Source: an uncultured Clostridia bacterium (lineage in GTDB: Bacteria; Bacillota; Clostridia; Christensenellales; Pumilibacteraceae). From it: a stretch of DNA of 32,595 bases. The position numbers and the translations under genes were made by a program. The notes beneath the pieces are model-generated. The model saw nothing but the letters and a program-made list of their open reading frames with translations. It did no database searches and was not told the origin of the DNA. The stretch spans positions 1-32,595 of the forward strand of contig CANRNV010000014.1 of assembly GCA_947632125.1 (NCBI GenBank), written 5' to 3'. Within the stretch, counting starts at the first letter, position 1; the number at the start of each line of letters is the position of its first letter. Below are positions 8,409-17,300 of the stretch, piece by piece.

Positions 8409-9031
8409 GGCTGAACGAAATATTCGCCCTTATCCCGACGACCGACGTCTTTGCCGACATCGGGTGTGATCATGGACTGCTTTGCCAAATGGTCCTTTTA
8501 TCGGGCAAGGCTAAGCGGATCTTGGCAGCGGATATAAGCGAATTTTGCTTAAACAAAGCAAAAACGCTTTTGGGCGACAACGCCGAGTATTTTTTGGGCG
8601 ACGGGCTCGATGCGCTCGGCGGCATAATTCCCGATGTCACAGTAATAAGCGGCATGGGCGGCAACACTGTTTTGCACATATTGGCAGGGCGGGTCTTGCC
8701 AAAAGTCATAATATCGCCCCAAAACGACGTGTTTAAGGTGCGAAAAACCTTGACGGAAAGCGGATATAAAATAACCGAGGACAAGACGATCGTCGATAAC
8801 GGCAAGTTTTACGACATCATCGCTCTCGAACCCGGCAAAATGACCTTGAACGAATTGCAACTCACTTTCGGCGCATTTTTCGATAGGAACGATCCGATTT
8901 TTGCGGCGAGACTGAAACATAACAAGGAGCGGCTGCTTTCCTACAAGCAAACTCCGCTCAACAAACAAAAGTTGATACTAATAAATAAGGCAATGGAGCT
9001 ACTGAATAAAGGAGAAACAGATAATGAATAA
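8405..9031 (+). CDS. trmK: tRNA (adenine-22-N1)-methyltransferase
   Basis: 208 residues. TrmK methylates N1 of A22 in the D-loop region of certain tRNAs using S-adenosylmethionine. The Rossmann-type methyltransferase motifs are visible: [10 protein letters not shown] (residues 16-25, SAM binding), an acidic [14 protein letters not shown] motif II, then SGMGG and VIISPQND, characteristic of this COG2384 family. The protein is somewhat shorter than the roughly 230 residues usual in Bacillus, mostly in the C-terminal helical part. Bacillus subtilis also has trmK next to sigA, supporting the call. Its start overlaps the rpoD stop (ATGA), and its end overlaps the next gene by eight bases, where GGAG in AAAGGAG supplies the next ribosome binding site. 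Confidence 0.9.
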   Translation: MRLNEIFALIPTTDVFADIGCDHGLLCQMVLLSGKAKRILAADISEFCLNKAKTLLGDNAEYFLGDGLDALGGIIPDVTVISGMGGNTVLHILAGRVLPKVIISPQNDVFKVRKTLTESGYKITEDKTIVDNGKFYDIIALEPGKMTLNELQLTFGAFFDRNDPIFAARLKHNKERLLSYKQTPLNKQKLILINKAMELLNKGETDNE

Positions 9032-9737
9032 TCTTGACACAATGCTCGCATATCAGGAAATAGACATCAAGTTAAAACGCGCTTTCGATGCGCTCGAAAA
9101 GAGCGAAGCAAGCGATAAGATGGAGCAGGCGAGGAATAAATTCAACAGCGCCAAAAAGACCGTTTTGGAATGTGAAAAATCCGCCGAAGCCATCATTAAA
9201 ACTTTCGAACAGGCAAGCGATCAACTTACGGAACTCATTCAAAAGCTTGCCGAACTGCAACTCATAGTCGACAATGCCGAAAGCGACGACGACCTCAGCG
9301 GGCTTGTGCCTCAGCTTGAAGCGCTAAAAAGCAAGGTAAGTTCGTTCGAGCGAAAAATCGTCGAGTGCAAAAGCGAATCCGAGCGACTTGTTAAGGAATA
9401 TCAGGACGCAAATTCGATAGGTCTTAAAATGCGCAATATTTACAATGCGGCAAAGGGCGAATTTGCCGAGTTGTCGAAAGCCGCCGAGCCCGAAATCACA
9501 AAGCTGAAAGGGCAGCTTAAAGAAATGGAGGGCAAGATCGACCCCGAAACCATGAAGATCTACAAAACTCTTACCTCCGACAATTTGTATCCCGCCTTTA
9601 TGCCCGTTCGAATTACCGACAAGACGTATTCGTGCAGCGGGTGCGGCATGATGCTTTCGCAAAAGAACATAAGCACTCTCAACGAAAACGGCTTCTGTCA
9701 CTGCGAAACGTGCCGACGCGTGATCTACAAGGTGTAG
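9024..9737 (+). CDS. Coiled-coil protein with C-terminal C4 zinc ribbon (COG1579 type)
   Basis: 237 residues. Residues 1-180 are almost continuous Glu/Lys/Leu-rich helix with heptad character, a long antiparallel coiled coil. The last 45 residues form a zinc ribbon with two cysteine pairs (CSGC near 206 and CETC near 229) separated by QKNISTLNENG. This is the COG1579/zf-RING_7 architecture, found across bacteria and often near trmK and the Nif3-like gene. Proposed links include nucleic-acid or secretion-chaperone functions in other phyla, but no firm biochemical role is established. ATG lies just after GGAG with translational coupling to trmK. Nif3, the usual neighbour in Firmicutes, is absent here. 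Confidence 0.8.
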   Translation: MNNLDTMLAYQEIDIKLKRAFDALEKSEASDKMEQARNKFNSAKKTVLECEKSAEAIIKTFEQASDQLTELIQKLAELQLIVDNAESDDDLSGLVPQLEALKSKVSSFERKIVECKSESERLVKEYQDANSIGLKMRNIYNAAKGEFAELSKAAEPEITKLKGQLKEMEGKIDPETMKIYKTLTSDNLYPAFMPVRITDKTYSCSGCGMMLSQKNISTLNENGFCHCETCRRVIYKV

Positions 9738-9738
9738 T

Positions 9739-10599
9739 ATGAACAAAGCAGTCATTCCATGCGGTGGGAGGGGGCTAAGGTTCTTGCCTATTACCAAGGC
9801 GCTTCCTAAGGAACTGCTTCCGATAATAGACGTCCCCGTGCTTTCGCACATAGTCAATGAGTGTGTAAATAGCGGTCTTAATGAGATTTTGATAATAATC
9901 AGTCCGCATAAGCAGGTGATAAAGGACTATTTCGCTAAGGACGAAAAACTCTACGACGAATTGATGACCGCCGGAAAAACCGATCTTGCCGCTTGCGTAA
10001 AGGACATTTATTCCCGTGCCGATATTCGCTTTGTCACACAAGAGCAGCCGCTCGGCTCCGCCCATGCAATCTCTCTCGCAAAACCTTTTACGGGAAACGA
10101 GCCGTTTTGCTTGGCTCTCGGAGACGACCTTACGGTAGCCGACGTGCCCGTAGCAAAGCAGCTCATCGGCGCGTACGAACAAACGGGCTCGACGATAATC
10201 GGGGTTCAAAACTGCCCGACCGACGATATCGTAAAGTATGGCGTGGCAGATGTCGCTTCTTCAAACGGACGACTTCATCTCCTTAAAGGCATGGTGGAAA
10301 AACCGCCCATAGATGCGTTGCCGTCAAGGCTCGCTTGCTACGGTCGATACGTTCTTGCCGACATCTATCGCTACATAGAGCAAATCGGCAAGGGCAAAAA
10401 CGGAGAGTATCAACTCACGGACGCCTTAATGATGATGTGCAACGAGGCAAAGGTTTACGCCTATGATTTTGAGGGCGTCCGGTACGATATGGGCGACAAA
10501 TTCGGCTCGCTTAAAGCCGCCATAGAACTATCTCTTAAACGAAAAGACTTCGGCGATGAGTTAAAAAAATATCTTATCGAACTTGCAAAATCACTTTAA
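9739..10599 (+). CDS. galU: UTP-glucose-1-phosphate uridylyltransferase
   Basis: 286 residues, the usual size. It converts UTP and glucose-1-phosphate to UDP-glucose for glycolipids, polysaccharides and wall decoration. The nucleotidyltransferase fold is evident: the N-terminal nucleotide loop reads PCGGRGLRFLPITKALPKEL, then TQEQPLGSAHAI, the metal-binding LALGDDL, and GMVEKPPIDALPS near residue 190. The loop diverges from the common PAAGLGTRF form by having GGRGLR. The ATG lies one base after the preceding stop, with AAGGTG overlapping the end of that gene. It is the last gene before the preQ1 riboswitch; no separate terminator precedes the aptamer, so reading into the riboswitch from this operon is likely. 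A related sugar-nucleotide pyrophosphorylase cannot be fully excluded. Confidence 0.88.
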   Translation: MNKAVIPCGGRGLRFLPITKALPKELLPIIDVPVLSHIVNECVNSGLNEILIIISPHKQVIKDYFAKDEKLYDELMTAGKTDLAACVKDIYSRADIRFVTQEQPLGSAHAISLAKPFTGNEPFCLALGDDLTVADVPVAKQLIGAYEQTGSTIIGVQNCPTDDIVKYGVADVASSNGRLHLLKGMVEKPPIDALPSRLACYGRYVLADIYRYIEQIGKGKNGEYQLTDALMMMCNEAKVYAYDFEGVRYDMGDKFGSLKAAIELSLKRKDFGDELKKYLIELAKSL

Positions 10600-10605
10600 T
10601 TAAAT

Positions 10606-10641
10606 AGGACAGTCGCAAACTCCTGTCCCTAAACAAAACTA
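10606..10641 (+). ncRNA. preQ1-I riboswitch aptamer
   Basis: A hairpin AGGACAG/CTGTCC encloses the loop TCGCAAACTC and is followed by the A-rich tail AAACAAAACTA. This matches the class I preQ1 aptamer seen in Thermoanaerobacter (loop TCGCAGTAACCC, tail AACAAAACAA), including the tail that folds into the pseudoknot. It lies directly upstream of a queuosine-precursor transporter gene. Binding of preQ1 should occupy the tail and release the terminator downstream, turning expression off. Confidence 0.85.
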
Positions 10642-10675
10642 CGTTTTTTTAGGGCGGATCAATCTGCCCTTTTTC
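10628..10675 (+). terminator. Riboswitch expression platform: antiterminator and terminator
   Basis: Terminator: AGGGCGGAT (10651-10659) pairs with ATCTGCCCT (10662-10670), followed by five Ts in all. Antiterminator: CCCTAAACAAAAC (10628-10640) pairs with GTTTTTTTAGGG (10643-10654) with one unpaired or mismatched base, using the AGGG of the terminator. The antiterminator consumes the aptamer's A-rich tail, so the two states are mutually exclusive and ligand should favour termination. Confidence 0.85.
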
Positions 10676-10686
10676 AAATAAAAAAA

Positions 10687-10730
10687 GAGATGTTTTCCTT
10701 GCAAAAACCATCTCGATAAAAAACAAGGAG
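10687..10730 (+). promoter_or_regulatory. Possible second switch around the transporter ribosome binding site
   Basis: GAGATG (10687-10692) can pair with CATCTC (10709-10714). Alternatively TTTTCCTTG (10693-10701) can pair with CAAGGAG plus AA (10724-10732), which would hide the Shine-Dalgarno sequence of the transporter. The two folds share the TTTTCCTTG stretch. A translational control layer after the riboswitch is an inference. Confidence 0.35.
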
Positions 10731-10740
10731 AAATAAAAAA

Positions 10741-11493
10741 ATGAAGCAAAAAATCAAGGACTTTTTTTACGAAACAAGACTGCTCGTCCAATCCGTGCCG
10801 TCATTTATCTTCGCCGCATTTATCTTGTCGCTCTTTGCGATGAATTTGCTTGCGAACAAGAGCATTGGGCTCGGCGTCGATTGGCTCGCGCTCGATACGG
10901 GCATAATCGTATCTTGGGTGGCTTTTTTGTGCATGGACGTTTTGACCAAGCATTTCGGACCCAAAGCGGCGACGAAACTGTCGATCATCGCCATTTGCGT
11001 CAATCTGTTTGCCTGTCTTATACTGTATTTGGCGTCGATCATTCCGGGGGTGTGGGGTGCGTACTACGATTACGGCGAACTCGACGTGATAAATTCTGCG
11101 CTTAACGGCACTTTCGGCGGCACTTGGTACGTACTTATGGGAAGTACGATCGCTTTTATCGGCTCGGCGATCGTCAACAACTTTGCAAATTGGGGGATTG
11201 GCAAAGCTTTTAAGCGCAATCCCGACGGCTTCGGCGCCTTTATTTTGCGCTCGTACGCTTCAACTGCGATAGGGCAATTCGTCGACAATATCGTGTTCGC
11301 TTTGATTGTAAGTCACTTCTTCTTCGGATGGACGATAATTCAATGCCTGACGTGCGCCGCTACGGGAATGATCGTCGAACTTATTGTCGAAGCTGTATTT
11401 TCGCCACTCGGATATAAGGTTTGCGATGCCATGCGAAAAAACGATGTCGGCAAAAAATACTTCGATTATATAGCGGTAAAGGAGAATAAGTAA
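10741..11493 (+). CDS. Queuosine precursor transporter, VUT family
   Basis: 250 residues with six or so hydrophobic segments: about 17-37, 45-65, 76-98, 127-148, 165-190 and 195-220. The motif CMDVLTKHFGPKAATKLS between the second and third segments is typical of the VUT/YhhQ (COG1738) family, ECF-type or stand-alone carriers that import the 7-deazaguanine precursors preQ0 and preQ1 for queuosine in tRNA. The preQ1 riboswitch upstream supports the substrate directly. CAAGGAG lies ten bases before ATG. It is transcribed with the following SDR gene, which begins at the next base after its stop. Exact precursor preference cannot be read from sequence. Confidence 0.88.
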   Translation: MKQKIKDFFYETRLLVQSVPSFIFAAFILSLFAMNLLANKSIGLGVDWLALDTGIIVSWVAFLCMDVLTKHFGPKAATKLSIIAICVNLFACLILYLASIIPGVWGAYYDYGELDVINSALNGTFGGTWYVLMGSTIAFIGSAIVNNFANWGIGKAFKRNPDGFGAFILRSYASTAIGQFVDNIVFALIVSHFFFGWTIIQCLTCAATGMIVELIVEAVFSPLGYKVCDAMRKNDVGKKYFDYIAVKENK

Positions 11494-12135
11494 ATGAAAA
11501 CGCTTATAACTGGTTCGAGCAAGGGGATAGGACGCGCCATTGCCATCAAGTTTTTAAGCGAGGGACACAGCGTTATCGGCATGGATAAACTGCCTTCTTC
11601 CATCGAAAACGGTAATTACACCCATATTATGTCAGACATAACAAGGGACTTGCCCGACATAGAGGGCGTGGAAATACTGATCAACAACGCGGGTGTGCAA
11701 AACGAGGACGATATAAACGTAAATCTCGTTGGGACGATAAACGTCACCGAAAAATACGGAATAACGCCCGATATCAAAAGCATACTATTTATCGCATCGG
11801 CAAGCGCAACCACCGGCTCGGAGTTTCCGAGGTATGCGGCAAGCAAGGGCGGCGTCGTTTCGTACATGAAAAACGTCGCGCTCAGAGTGGCACAGTTCGG
11901 CGCAACTTGCAACAGCCTTTCTCCGGGCGGGGTGATCACCGAACTAAACGATCGGGTCATAAATTCTCCGACGCTTTGGCGGCAAATCATGGAACTGACG
12001 CCGCTGCGAAAGTGGGCGTCGAAAGAAGAAATTGCCGAGTGGGCTTACTTTGTCACCGTAATCAACAAGTCCATGACGGCGAAAGACATCATAATCGACA
12101 ACGGCGAGAGTGCGATGAACAAATTTATTTGGTAA
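11494..12135 (+). CDS. Short-chain dehydrogenase/reductase (SDR family)
   Basis: 213 residues, slightly short for a classical SDR. Rossmann cofactor loop TGSSKGIGRA near the N terminus, INNAG at about 66-70, the catalytic Tyr-x-x-x-Lys as YAASKGG with a preceding SASATTGS stretch supplying Ser, and SPGGVITEL after the next strand. The helices between strands three and four are trimmed. The specific substrate is unknown. It starts directly after the transporter stop, so it is under preQ1 riboswitch control if no internal promoter exists. A link to queuosine salvage is possible but not supported by any motif. A 13-bp palindrome TATGTCAGACATA lies inside the gene at 11628-11640. Confidence 0.8.
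   Translation: MKTLITGSSKGIGRAIAIKFLSEGHSVIGMDKLPSSIENGNYTHIMSDITRDLPDIEGVEILINNAGVQNEDDINVNLVGTINVTEKYGITPDIKSILFIASASATTGSEFPRYAASKGGVVSYMKNVALRVAQFGATCNSLSPGGVITELNDRVINSPTLWRQIMELTPLRKWASKEEIAEWAYFVTVINKSMTAKDIIIDNGESAMNKFIW
11628..11640. repeat. Copy of the TATGTCWGACATA palindrome inside the SDR gene
   Basis: An exact copy of the 13-bp palindrome found upstream of the PadR-like gene at 27228. Here it is coding (ending MSDI), so it may be chance, but a 13-mer is not expected repeatedly in a window of this size. Confidence 0.5.
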
Positions 12136-12142
12136 CAAGCGG

Positions 12143-12181
12143 GTTTTTAATTAAAAACTGCCACAAAATATCAATATTTTG
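12143..12181 (+). terminator. Two AT-rich palindromes after the SDR gene, weak terminator candidates
   Basis: GTTTTTAATTAAAAAC (12143-12158) is a perfect palindrome, and CAAAATAT/ATATTTTG (12164-12181) forms an eight-base stem ending in Ts. Both are AT-rich, so termination strength is uncertain. Confidence 0.35.
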
Positions 12182-12202
12182 GATAAACGGGTTTATTTTT
12201 AG

Positions 12203-12231
12203 TTGACAAAAGGCGTTTAATTCTTTATACT
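12203..12231 (+). promoter_or_regulatory. Promoter of rpmF-plsX-rnc
   Basis: -35 TTGACA (12203-12208), 17-bp spacer, -10 TATACT (12226-12231). This near-consensus promoter sits 35 bases before the rpmF start. Confidence 0.9.
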
Positions 12232-12266
12232 ATTATAGCATTTGAATACGATAGGAGGTGCGTGTT

Positions 12267-12458
12267 ATGGCAGTACCCAAGCATAAAACATCTAAGCAGA
12301 GGACTCATACAAGAAAAGCCAATTGGAAAATATCAAAGCCCACCTTGGTTGCTTGTCCCAATTGCAGAGAACTCAAACCGGCTCACAAGGTTTGCAGTCA
12401 TTGCGGATACTATAATGATGAGCCCGTTGTGCAAATCAAAACCGAAAAGGAAGATTAA
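12267..12458 (+). CDS. rpmF: 50S ribosomal protein L32 (bL32)
   Basis: 63 residues from ATG 12267. An in-frame GTG at 12258 lies inside the ribosome binding site AGGAGGTG, so the ATG six bases after it is the true start. The N terminus MAVPKHKTSKQRTHTRK is diagnostic for L32. Four cysteines (30, 33, 43, 46; CPNC and CSHC) make the zinc-binding form, as opposed to the zinc-free paralogue some Firmicutes induce under zinc limitation. The strong promoter and ribosome binding site fit a highly expressed ribosomal gene. Its position before plsX is conserved widely. Confidence 0.97.
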   Translation: MAVPKHKTSKQRTHTRKANWKISKPTLVACPNCRELKPAHKVCSHCGYYNDEPVVQIKTEKED

Positions 12459-12469
12459 TTAAATTATTT

Positions 12470-12500
12470 TGCCCCGCCAAATCGGGGCAATTAATTTTTT
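12470..12500 (+). terminator. Hairpin between rpmF and plsX, probable partial terminator
   Basis: TGCCCCG/CGGGGCA stem with a six-base loop, followed by ATTAATTTTTT. The T run is offset by a few bases, so it may attenuate rather than stop transcription, lowering plsX and rnc relative to rpmF, or protect the rpmF 3' end. Confidence 0.6.
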
Positions 12501-12513
12501 GAGGTGAACGTAA

Positions 12514-13524
12514 ATGAAAATAGTTGTGGATATAGGCGCTTGCGACGATCCGAGCGAAGTGACGCGTGGCAGCGCTCTTGCTCTTCAAGACGATAAATCG
12601 CTTGAACTTGTTTTGTGCGGAAACAAAGACGAGTTAAACAAAACTCTGTCTCTATATAATCTCGACGAAAACAGGCTTCAAATCGTCGATGCAAAGGACG
12701 TGATAACCAATCTCGACGTTCCTACGGTCGCCATTCGACATAAAACCGAATCCTCGCTTGTAAAAGCATTCGATGTGCTCAAAAACGATGACGTCGTCGG
12801 CTTGATTTCGGCAGGCAACACAGGCGCAGTCCTATCCGGCGGCGTGCTTAGGTTGGGACGGATAAAAGGTATTCATCGCCCCGCGCTTGCGCCCATTTTG
12901 CCGACGGTCAACGGCAAAGAGGTGTGCCTTATCGACAGCGGCGCCAACGTGGACTGCCGACCCGAATTTTTGGTTGAGTTTGCGCTTATGGGCGTAAGCT
13001 ACATGAAAGCGGTGTTCGGACTTGAAAATCCGAAGGTCGGGCTTGTATCCAACGGCGTAGAGGACAAAAAGGGGAACGAACTCGTAAAGGAAACGGCCCT
13101 TAGGCTCAAAGAACTTCCCATCAACTTTGTGGGCAATATGGAGGCTCGGGACGCGCTCAGCGGAAATTACGACGTGCTTGTTTGCGACGGCTTTGTAGGC
13201 AACGTCTTACTTAAATCGATCGAGGGCACGGCTTCCATGGTTATAAAAACGCTGAAATCGGCTATAATGAGCGATGGACTATCCAAATTCGGAGCGCTCT
13301 TTATGAAAAAGGCTTTTTCGACTGTCAAAAGCAGTATGAACTACCAAAATAAGGGCGGAGCGCCGCTGCTTGGCGTCGAAAAGATAATCGTCAAGGCTCA
13401 TGGCGCATCCAACTCCGACGCTATCAAGGTAGCGATAAATCAAGTTAAGAAAATGCACGAGGGCAACCTTATAGCAAATATCAAAAACGGACTTTCCTCA
13501 CTGACTGCTAATGAAAACAACTGA
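12514..13524 (+). CDS. plsX: Phosphate acyltransferase PlsX
   Basis: 336 residues, normal length. PlsX makes acyl-phosphate from acyl-ACP for the PlsY step of phosphatidic acid synthesis. The conserved blocks are present: GLISAGNTGAVLSGG, RIKGIHRPALAPILPT, LIDSGANVDCRPEFL, GLVSNGVEDKKGN and VCDGFVGNVLLKS. The N terminus (MKIVVDIGACDDPSEV) departs from the usual DAMGGDNAP form. GAGGTG lies before the ATG. The last 14 bases overlap rnc, and there is no acpP or fab gene between, unlike many Firmicutes, which often have acpP before rnc. Confidence 0.93.
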   Translation: MKIVVDIGACDDPSEVTRGSALALQDDKSLELVLCGNKDELNKTLSLYNLDENRLQIVDAKDVITNLDVPTVAIRHKTESSLVKAFDVLKNDDVVGLISAGNTGAVLSGGVLRLGRIKGIHRPALAPILPTVNGKEVCLIDSGANVDCRPEFLVEFALMGVSYMKAVFGLENPKVGLVSNGVEDKKGNELVKETALRLKELPINFVGNMEARDALSGNYDVLVCDGFVGNVLLKSIEGTASMVIKTLKSAIMSDGLSKFGALFMKKAFSTVKSSMNYQNKGGAPLLGVEKIIVKAHGASNSDAIKVAINQVKKMHEGNLIANIKNGLSSLTANENN

Positions 13525-14161
13525 AATCGAAAACATAATAGGCTATTCTTTCCGCAACAAGAATTTGCTCGAAGTCGCCTTTACCCACTCCTCATACGTC
13601 AATGAGCATGGCGGTGAAAGCAACGAGAAACTCGAATTTTTGGGCGACAGCGTCCTCAACTTCGTAGTCGCCGAATTGTTGTACCTTTCGGCAATGGAGG
13701 ACGAGGGGGCTATGACGGTAAGTCGAGCCTCCATCGTATCGAGAGAGCCGCTTTCGGCAGCCATCGAAAAGCTCGGCTTGCTCAAATATCTTCGTCTTGG
13801 GGCGGGAGTCGATATCGGCAGGTGGTCGGACAAATTCAAATCAAACCTCTTCGAAGCTGTACTTGGAGCAATCTATCTCGACGGCGGTATCGAAAATGCC
13901 AAACACTTCGTTTTCAACCACTTAGGTCGGGAAATCGCGCATACCGCAACTATCGATTACAAGTCCCGCCTGCAAGAATTTAAGCAAGCCAACTTTAACG
14001 ACCTCGATCTTGTGTACAAGACCGTCGACAACGGAAAAAAACTTTTCGTGTCCAAGGTGTATATCGGGGACGAACTCATGGGCGAGGGTACCGGCAAAAA
14101 GAAAAAGCTTGCCGAGAGGGAAGCCGCCAAAGCCGCACTGAATAAACTGCACGTCTTTTGA
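13511..14161 (+). CDS. rnc: Ribonuclease III
   Basis: 216 residues. Cleaves double-stranded RNA in rRNA precursor processing and RNA turnover. The signature NEKLEFLGDSVLNF (38-51) carries the conserved Glu and Asp metal ligands, and FEAVLGAIYLDGG (114-126) carries the second acidic pair with Glu115. A double-stranded RNA binding domain occupies about 150-216, ending GTGKKKKLAEREAAKAAL. It overlaps plsX by 14 bases with the ATG inside the plsX tail, so translation is probably coupled. A terminator follows. Confidence 0.95.
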   Translation: MKTTEIENIIGYSFRNKNLLEVAFTHSSYVNEHGGESNEKLEFLGDSVLNFVVAELLYLSAMEDEGAMTVSRASIVSREPLSAAIEKLGLLKYLRLGAGVDIGRWSDKFKSNLFEAVLGAIYLDGGIENAKHFVFNHLGREIAHTATIDYKSRLQEFKQANFNDLDLVYKTVDNGKKLFVSKVYIGDELMGEGTGKKKKLAEREAAKAALNKLHVF

Positions 14162-14179
14162 CCCGAAAGATATCTTTTT

Positions 14180-14205
14180 AAGTCCCCAATAAGGGCTTTT
14201 TTGTT
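14180..14205 (+). terminator. Terminator after rnc
   Basis: AAGTCCC/GGGCTT stem with one bulged T, loop CAATAA, then a T-rich run TTTTTTGTTTT. It separates rpmF-plsX-rnc from smc. Confidence 0.7.
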
Positions 14206-14306
14206 TTAACTTAGAATTAAAAGAATAAAAAAGCAAATTCAAAATATACCCGTTTAATTTCCGCAAAGGCAAACCTAAAAAAACGACATATAACTTTATA
14301 AATCGG

Positions 14307-14335
14307 TTGATTTTTTTCTCGATTAATGCTATACT
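14307..14335 (+). promoter_or_regulatory. Promoter of smc-ftsY-pcp
   Basis: -35 TTGATT (14307-14312), 17-bp spacer, -10 TATACT (14330-14335), leaving a leader of about 50 bases before smc. Confidence 0.75.
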
Positions 14336-14388
14336 TGTTTAGTCTGAATTTATATTTGGCATAATTTTTCCATCGCGAGGTCAAGCGT

Positions 14389-17300
14389 TTGAAATTCAAG
14401 AAAATCGAGGTTTATGGCTTCAAATCTTTTGCGGATAAGCTGTCCGTAGAGTTCGGCGAGGGCATAACCGCCATTGTCGGCCCCAACGGTTGCGGAAAAA
14501 GCAACGTTGCCGACGCAATAAGATGGGTACTCGGCGAGCAATCGGCAAGATTGCTTCGCGGTACCAATATGCAGGACGTCATCTTTAAGGGCACCGAAAA
14601 TCGCAAATCAATGTCGTTTTGCGAAGTTTTGTTGTATTTTGACAATACCGACAAGCTGTTTCCCTCGCTTGAATTTTCGGAAGTAGTCGTTTCCCGCAAG
14701 CTGTATCGATCGGGCGAAAGTCAATATCTTATCAACGGCACGCCTTGCCGCCTTAAAGACATCACCGATTTGCTACGCGACGGTGGAATGGGACGCGAGG
14801 GTTACAGCATCATCGGACAGGGCAGGATCGACGAGCTGCTCTCGGCAAAACCGGAGGATCGTCGCTCCATATTCGAAGAAGCGGCGGGGATCTCCAAATT
14901 CAAAGCCAGAAAGCTTGAGTCCGAGCGCAAACTTGTGCGCACACGGGACAATATGAGCAGAATAACCGACATCTTGCTTGAAAAGTCCCGTCAACTCGAA
15001 CCGCTTAGCAAGCAAGCCGAAACCGCTCAAAAATACCTTGAACTGAGGGATCGACTTCGCCATAACGAGATCAACACCTACATATATCAGTACGACACGG
15101 CAAACCAAGCCAAGGAAGCCATCAACAACAGGCTTAACGGCATAATGGAGGAAATAGAACTTCGTCAAAAGGAATTTGACGAATTGCTTAACGACTATCG
15201 CTCCACGCTCAACAGCCGAGAACATATCGATAAGGACATTGAGCATCTAAGGGATAAACTTGTGGAACTCACCGTGGGAATTGCCGAACATGAGTCCGAA
15301 ATCAAGCTTTTCAAACAGCAGCTTTCGCATATAAACGAAAACGCTTCCTCGTTTAAGGACGAAAATTCAAGGCTTACCGCTCGTTGTGACGAAAGCGGCA
15401 AGTTGTTATCGCGCAAAGAAGAGGAGTTAACGGAGTTAAAACGCAAAATCGAAGAGCTCCGACAGTTCTACGAAAAAACCAATGAAGAATATCTCGCCGT
15501 TTCGGACGAACTTACCGCCAACAGCGATCAAATAGCTTCGGCACATCAAGAGGAACTCGATGCCATCGAGAAGCTTGCCGACATAAAGGCGAATATGTCC
15601 CGCTATCTTGCCGAAAAGGAAACTTTGACCGAAAAAGTGACCGAATCGGGAGGTAGGCTCCAAGTTATGCGTGACAAAATCAGGGAAACGGAACCGAAAA
15701 TTGACGAACTTTCGCAGATAATTTCCAAAATTAAGGACGACCGACAAGCAAGCAAAAATAAGCTTGACGAACTTTACGTAACAAACAACGAGCTTTTGTA
15801 CAAGATAAATTCGCTGAGCGCGGAACTCGATAAACTCAGCAACCTCTATCACACCAAAAACGGTCAGTACAAGATCATGCGCGATATGAAAGAGTCGTAC
15901 GACGCGTACAACAACAGCGTCAAGAACCTTTTGTCAGATGCAAAAAGAGACGTCGAAGTCGAAAGTCGTATAGAGGGCGTTGTTGCCGAACTTATCACTG
16001 TCGAACCAAAATTCGAGGTCGCCGTCGAAATGGCGCTCGGCGCAGCGGTTCAACATATCGTAGTGCGTACCGAAGAGGACGCAAAATATCTTGTCGAACA
16101 CTTGAAGCGAACAAGGCACGGCAGAGTTACGTTTTTACCGATATCTTCGGTCAAGCCGCGAAATATAGACGCAAAATACCTGCCGCAACTAAATAAGCAA
16201 GGCGTTTTCGGCAGAGCGTGCGACATTATCAACTTCGACCCCAAATACAAGGTAATAATGGAAAGTTTGCTTGGCTCGACCGTCATAGTGGACAATATGG
16301 ATAGCGCCGTAAGGCTTGTTAAGGCAACGGGCTATGCTTTTCGAGTTGTAACACTCGACGGCGACATAATAAATCCGCAAGGTTCGATCACGGGCGGAAG
16401 CAGGTCGAGCGACCGCAATATCTCCAACATTTTCACATACGAGCGGGAACTTAAAGGACTTACCGTCGAAGTCGCCGAAATCGAAACAAAGATCGATTCG
16501 CTTACCAAGCAAAAAGCGAAACTCAGCGAACGTCAAACCGGTACCGACGCTCAAATTAAAGAACTGAAAGAGCGGCTTCACGAACTCGAACTCGAAGAGG
16601 CGACAAAAAGCGAAAGTTTGCTGTCCGTTTCATCCGAGTGCGAGCAGCTTCAAAAAGATGTCATCGCTCTCGAATATCAATATAATAAGGATACAGAGCG
16701 CATAGCCGAGATAACGACTTCGATAGGGAGCGTAGGTGAACTCGAAGAACTCATCAAGGTCAAACGCTTCGAAGCAAGCGAGTTAAACGAAACCAAGCAA
16801 AAATACATTGACGAACTCAGAAGCAAACACGATTCCTTGCGTGAAAAAGTGACCGACTACCTCATAAAGTTGAACAGTGAACGTAACGTCTTGACTTCAA
16901 CCGAAGCCGAAATCAAACGGCTAAGCGAAGAGATCTCCTTGGCGACCGAACGTATAAAGTTCAACAAGCAGCAAATAGTCGCTTTGGAGCAAGAAAAGGC
17001 GTCCATCGACACAAAGCTTGACGCGATGACGGACTCGACGGCGGACGTGCAAAATGTTGCAAAGGTCAAAGAGCAACTTGCCTCTCTCGACGAGCACAAA
17101 AAGAACTTGGTCGGAGAGATCGACGCCATCGACAAAAAGCGAACGGAACTTACCGACTTAATGCAATCTCTGAACGAGCGCAAGATGAACGAGGAGTTCA
17201 AGCTTCAAAAGGTGGACACCGATATCGAAGCCATGGAAAGCAGCATTTGGGAGCAATACAACCTCGACTACAACGGCTGTTTGACCTATAAAGCCGAAAA

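Noticed and set aside
12258-12266. GTG start for rpmF three codons upstream of ATG
   Set aside because: The GTG is part of the AGGAGGTG ribosome binding site, and the L32 N terminus is MAVPKHK.
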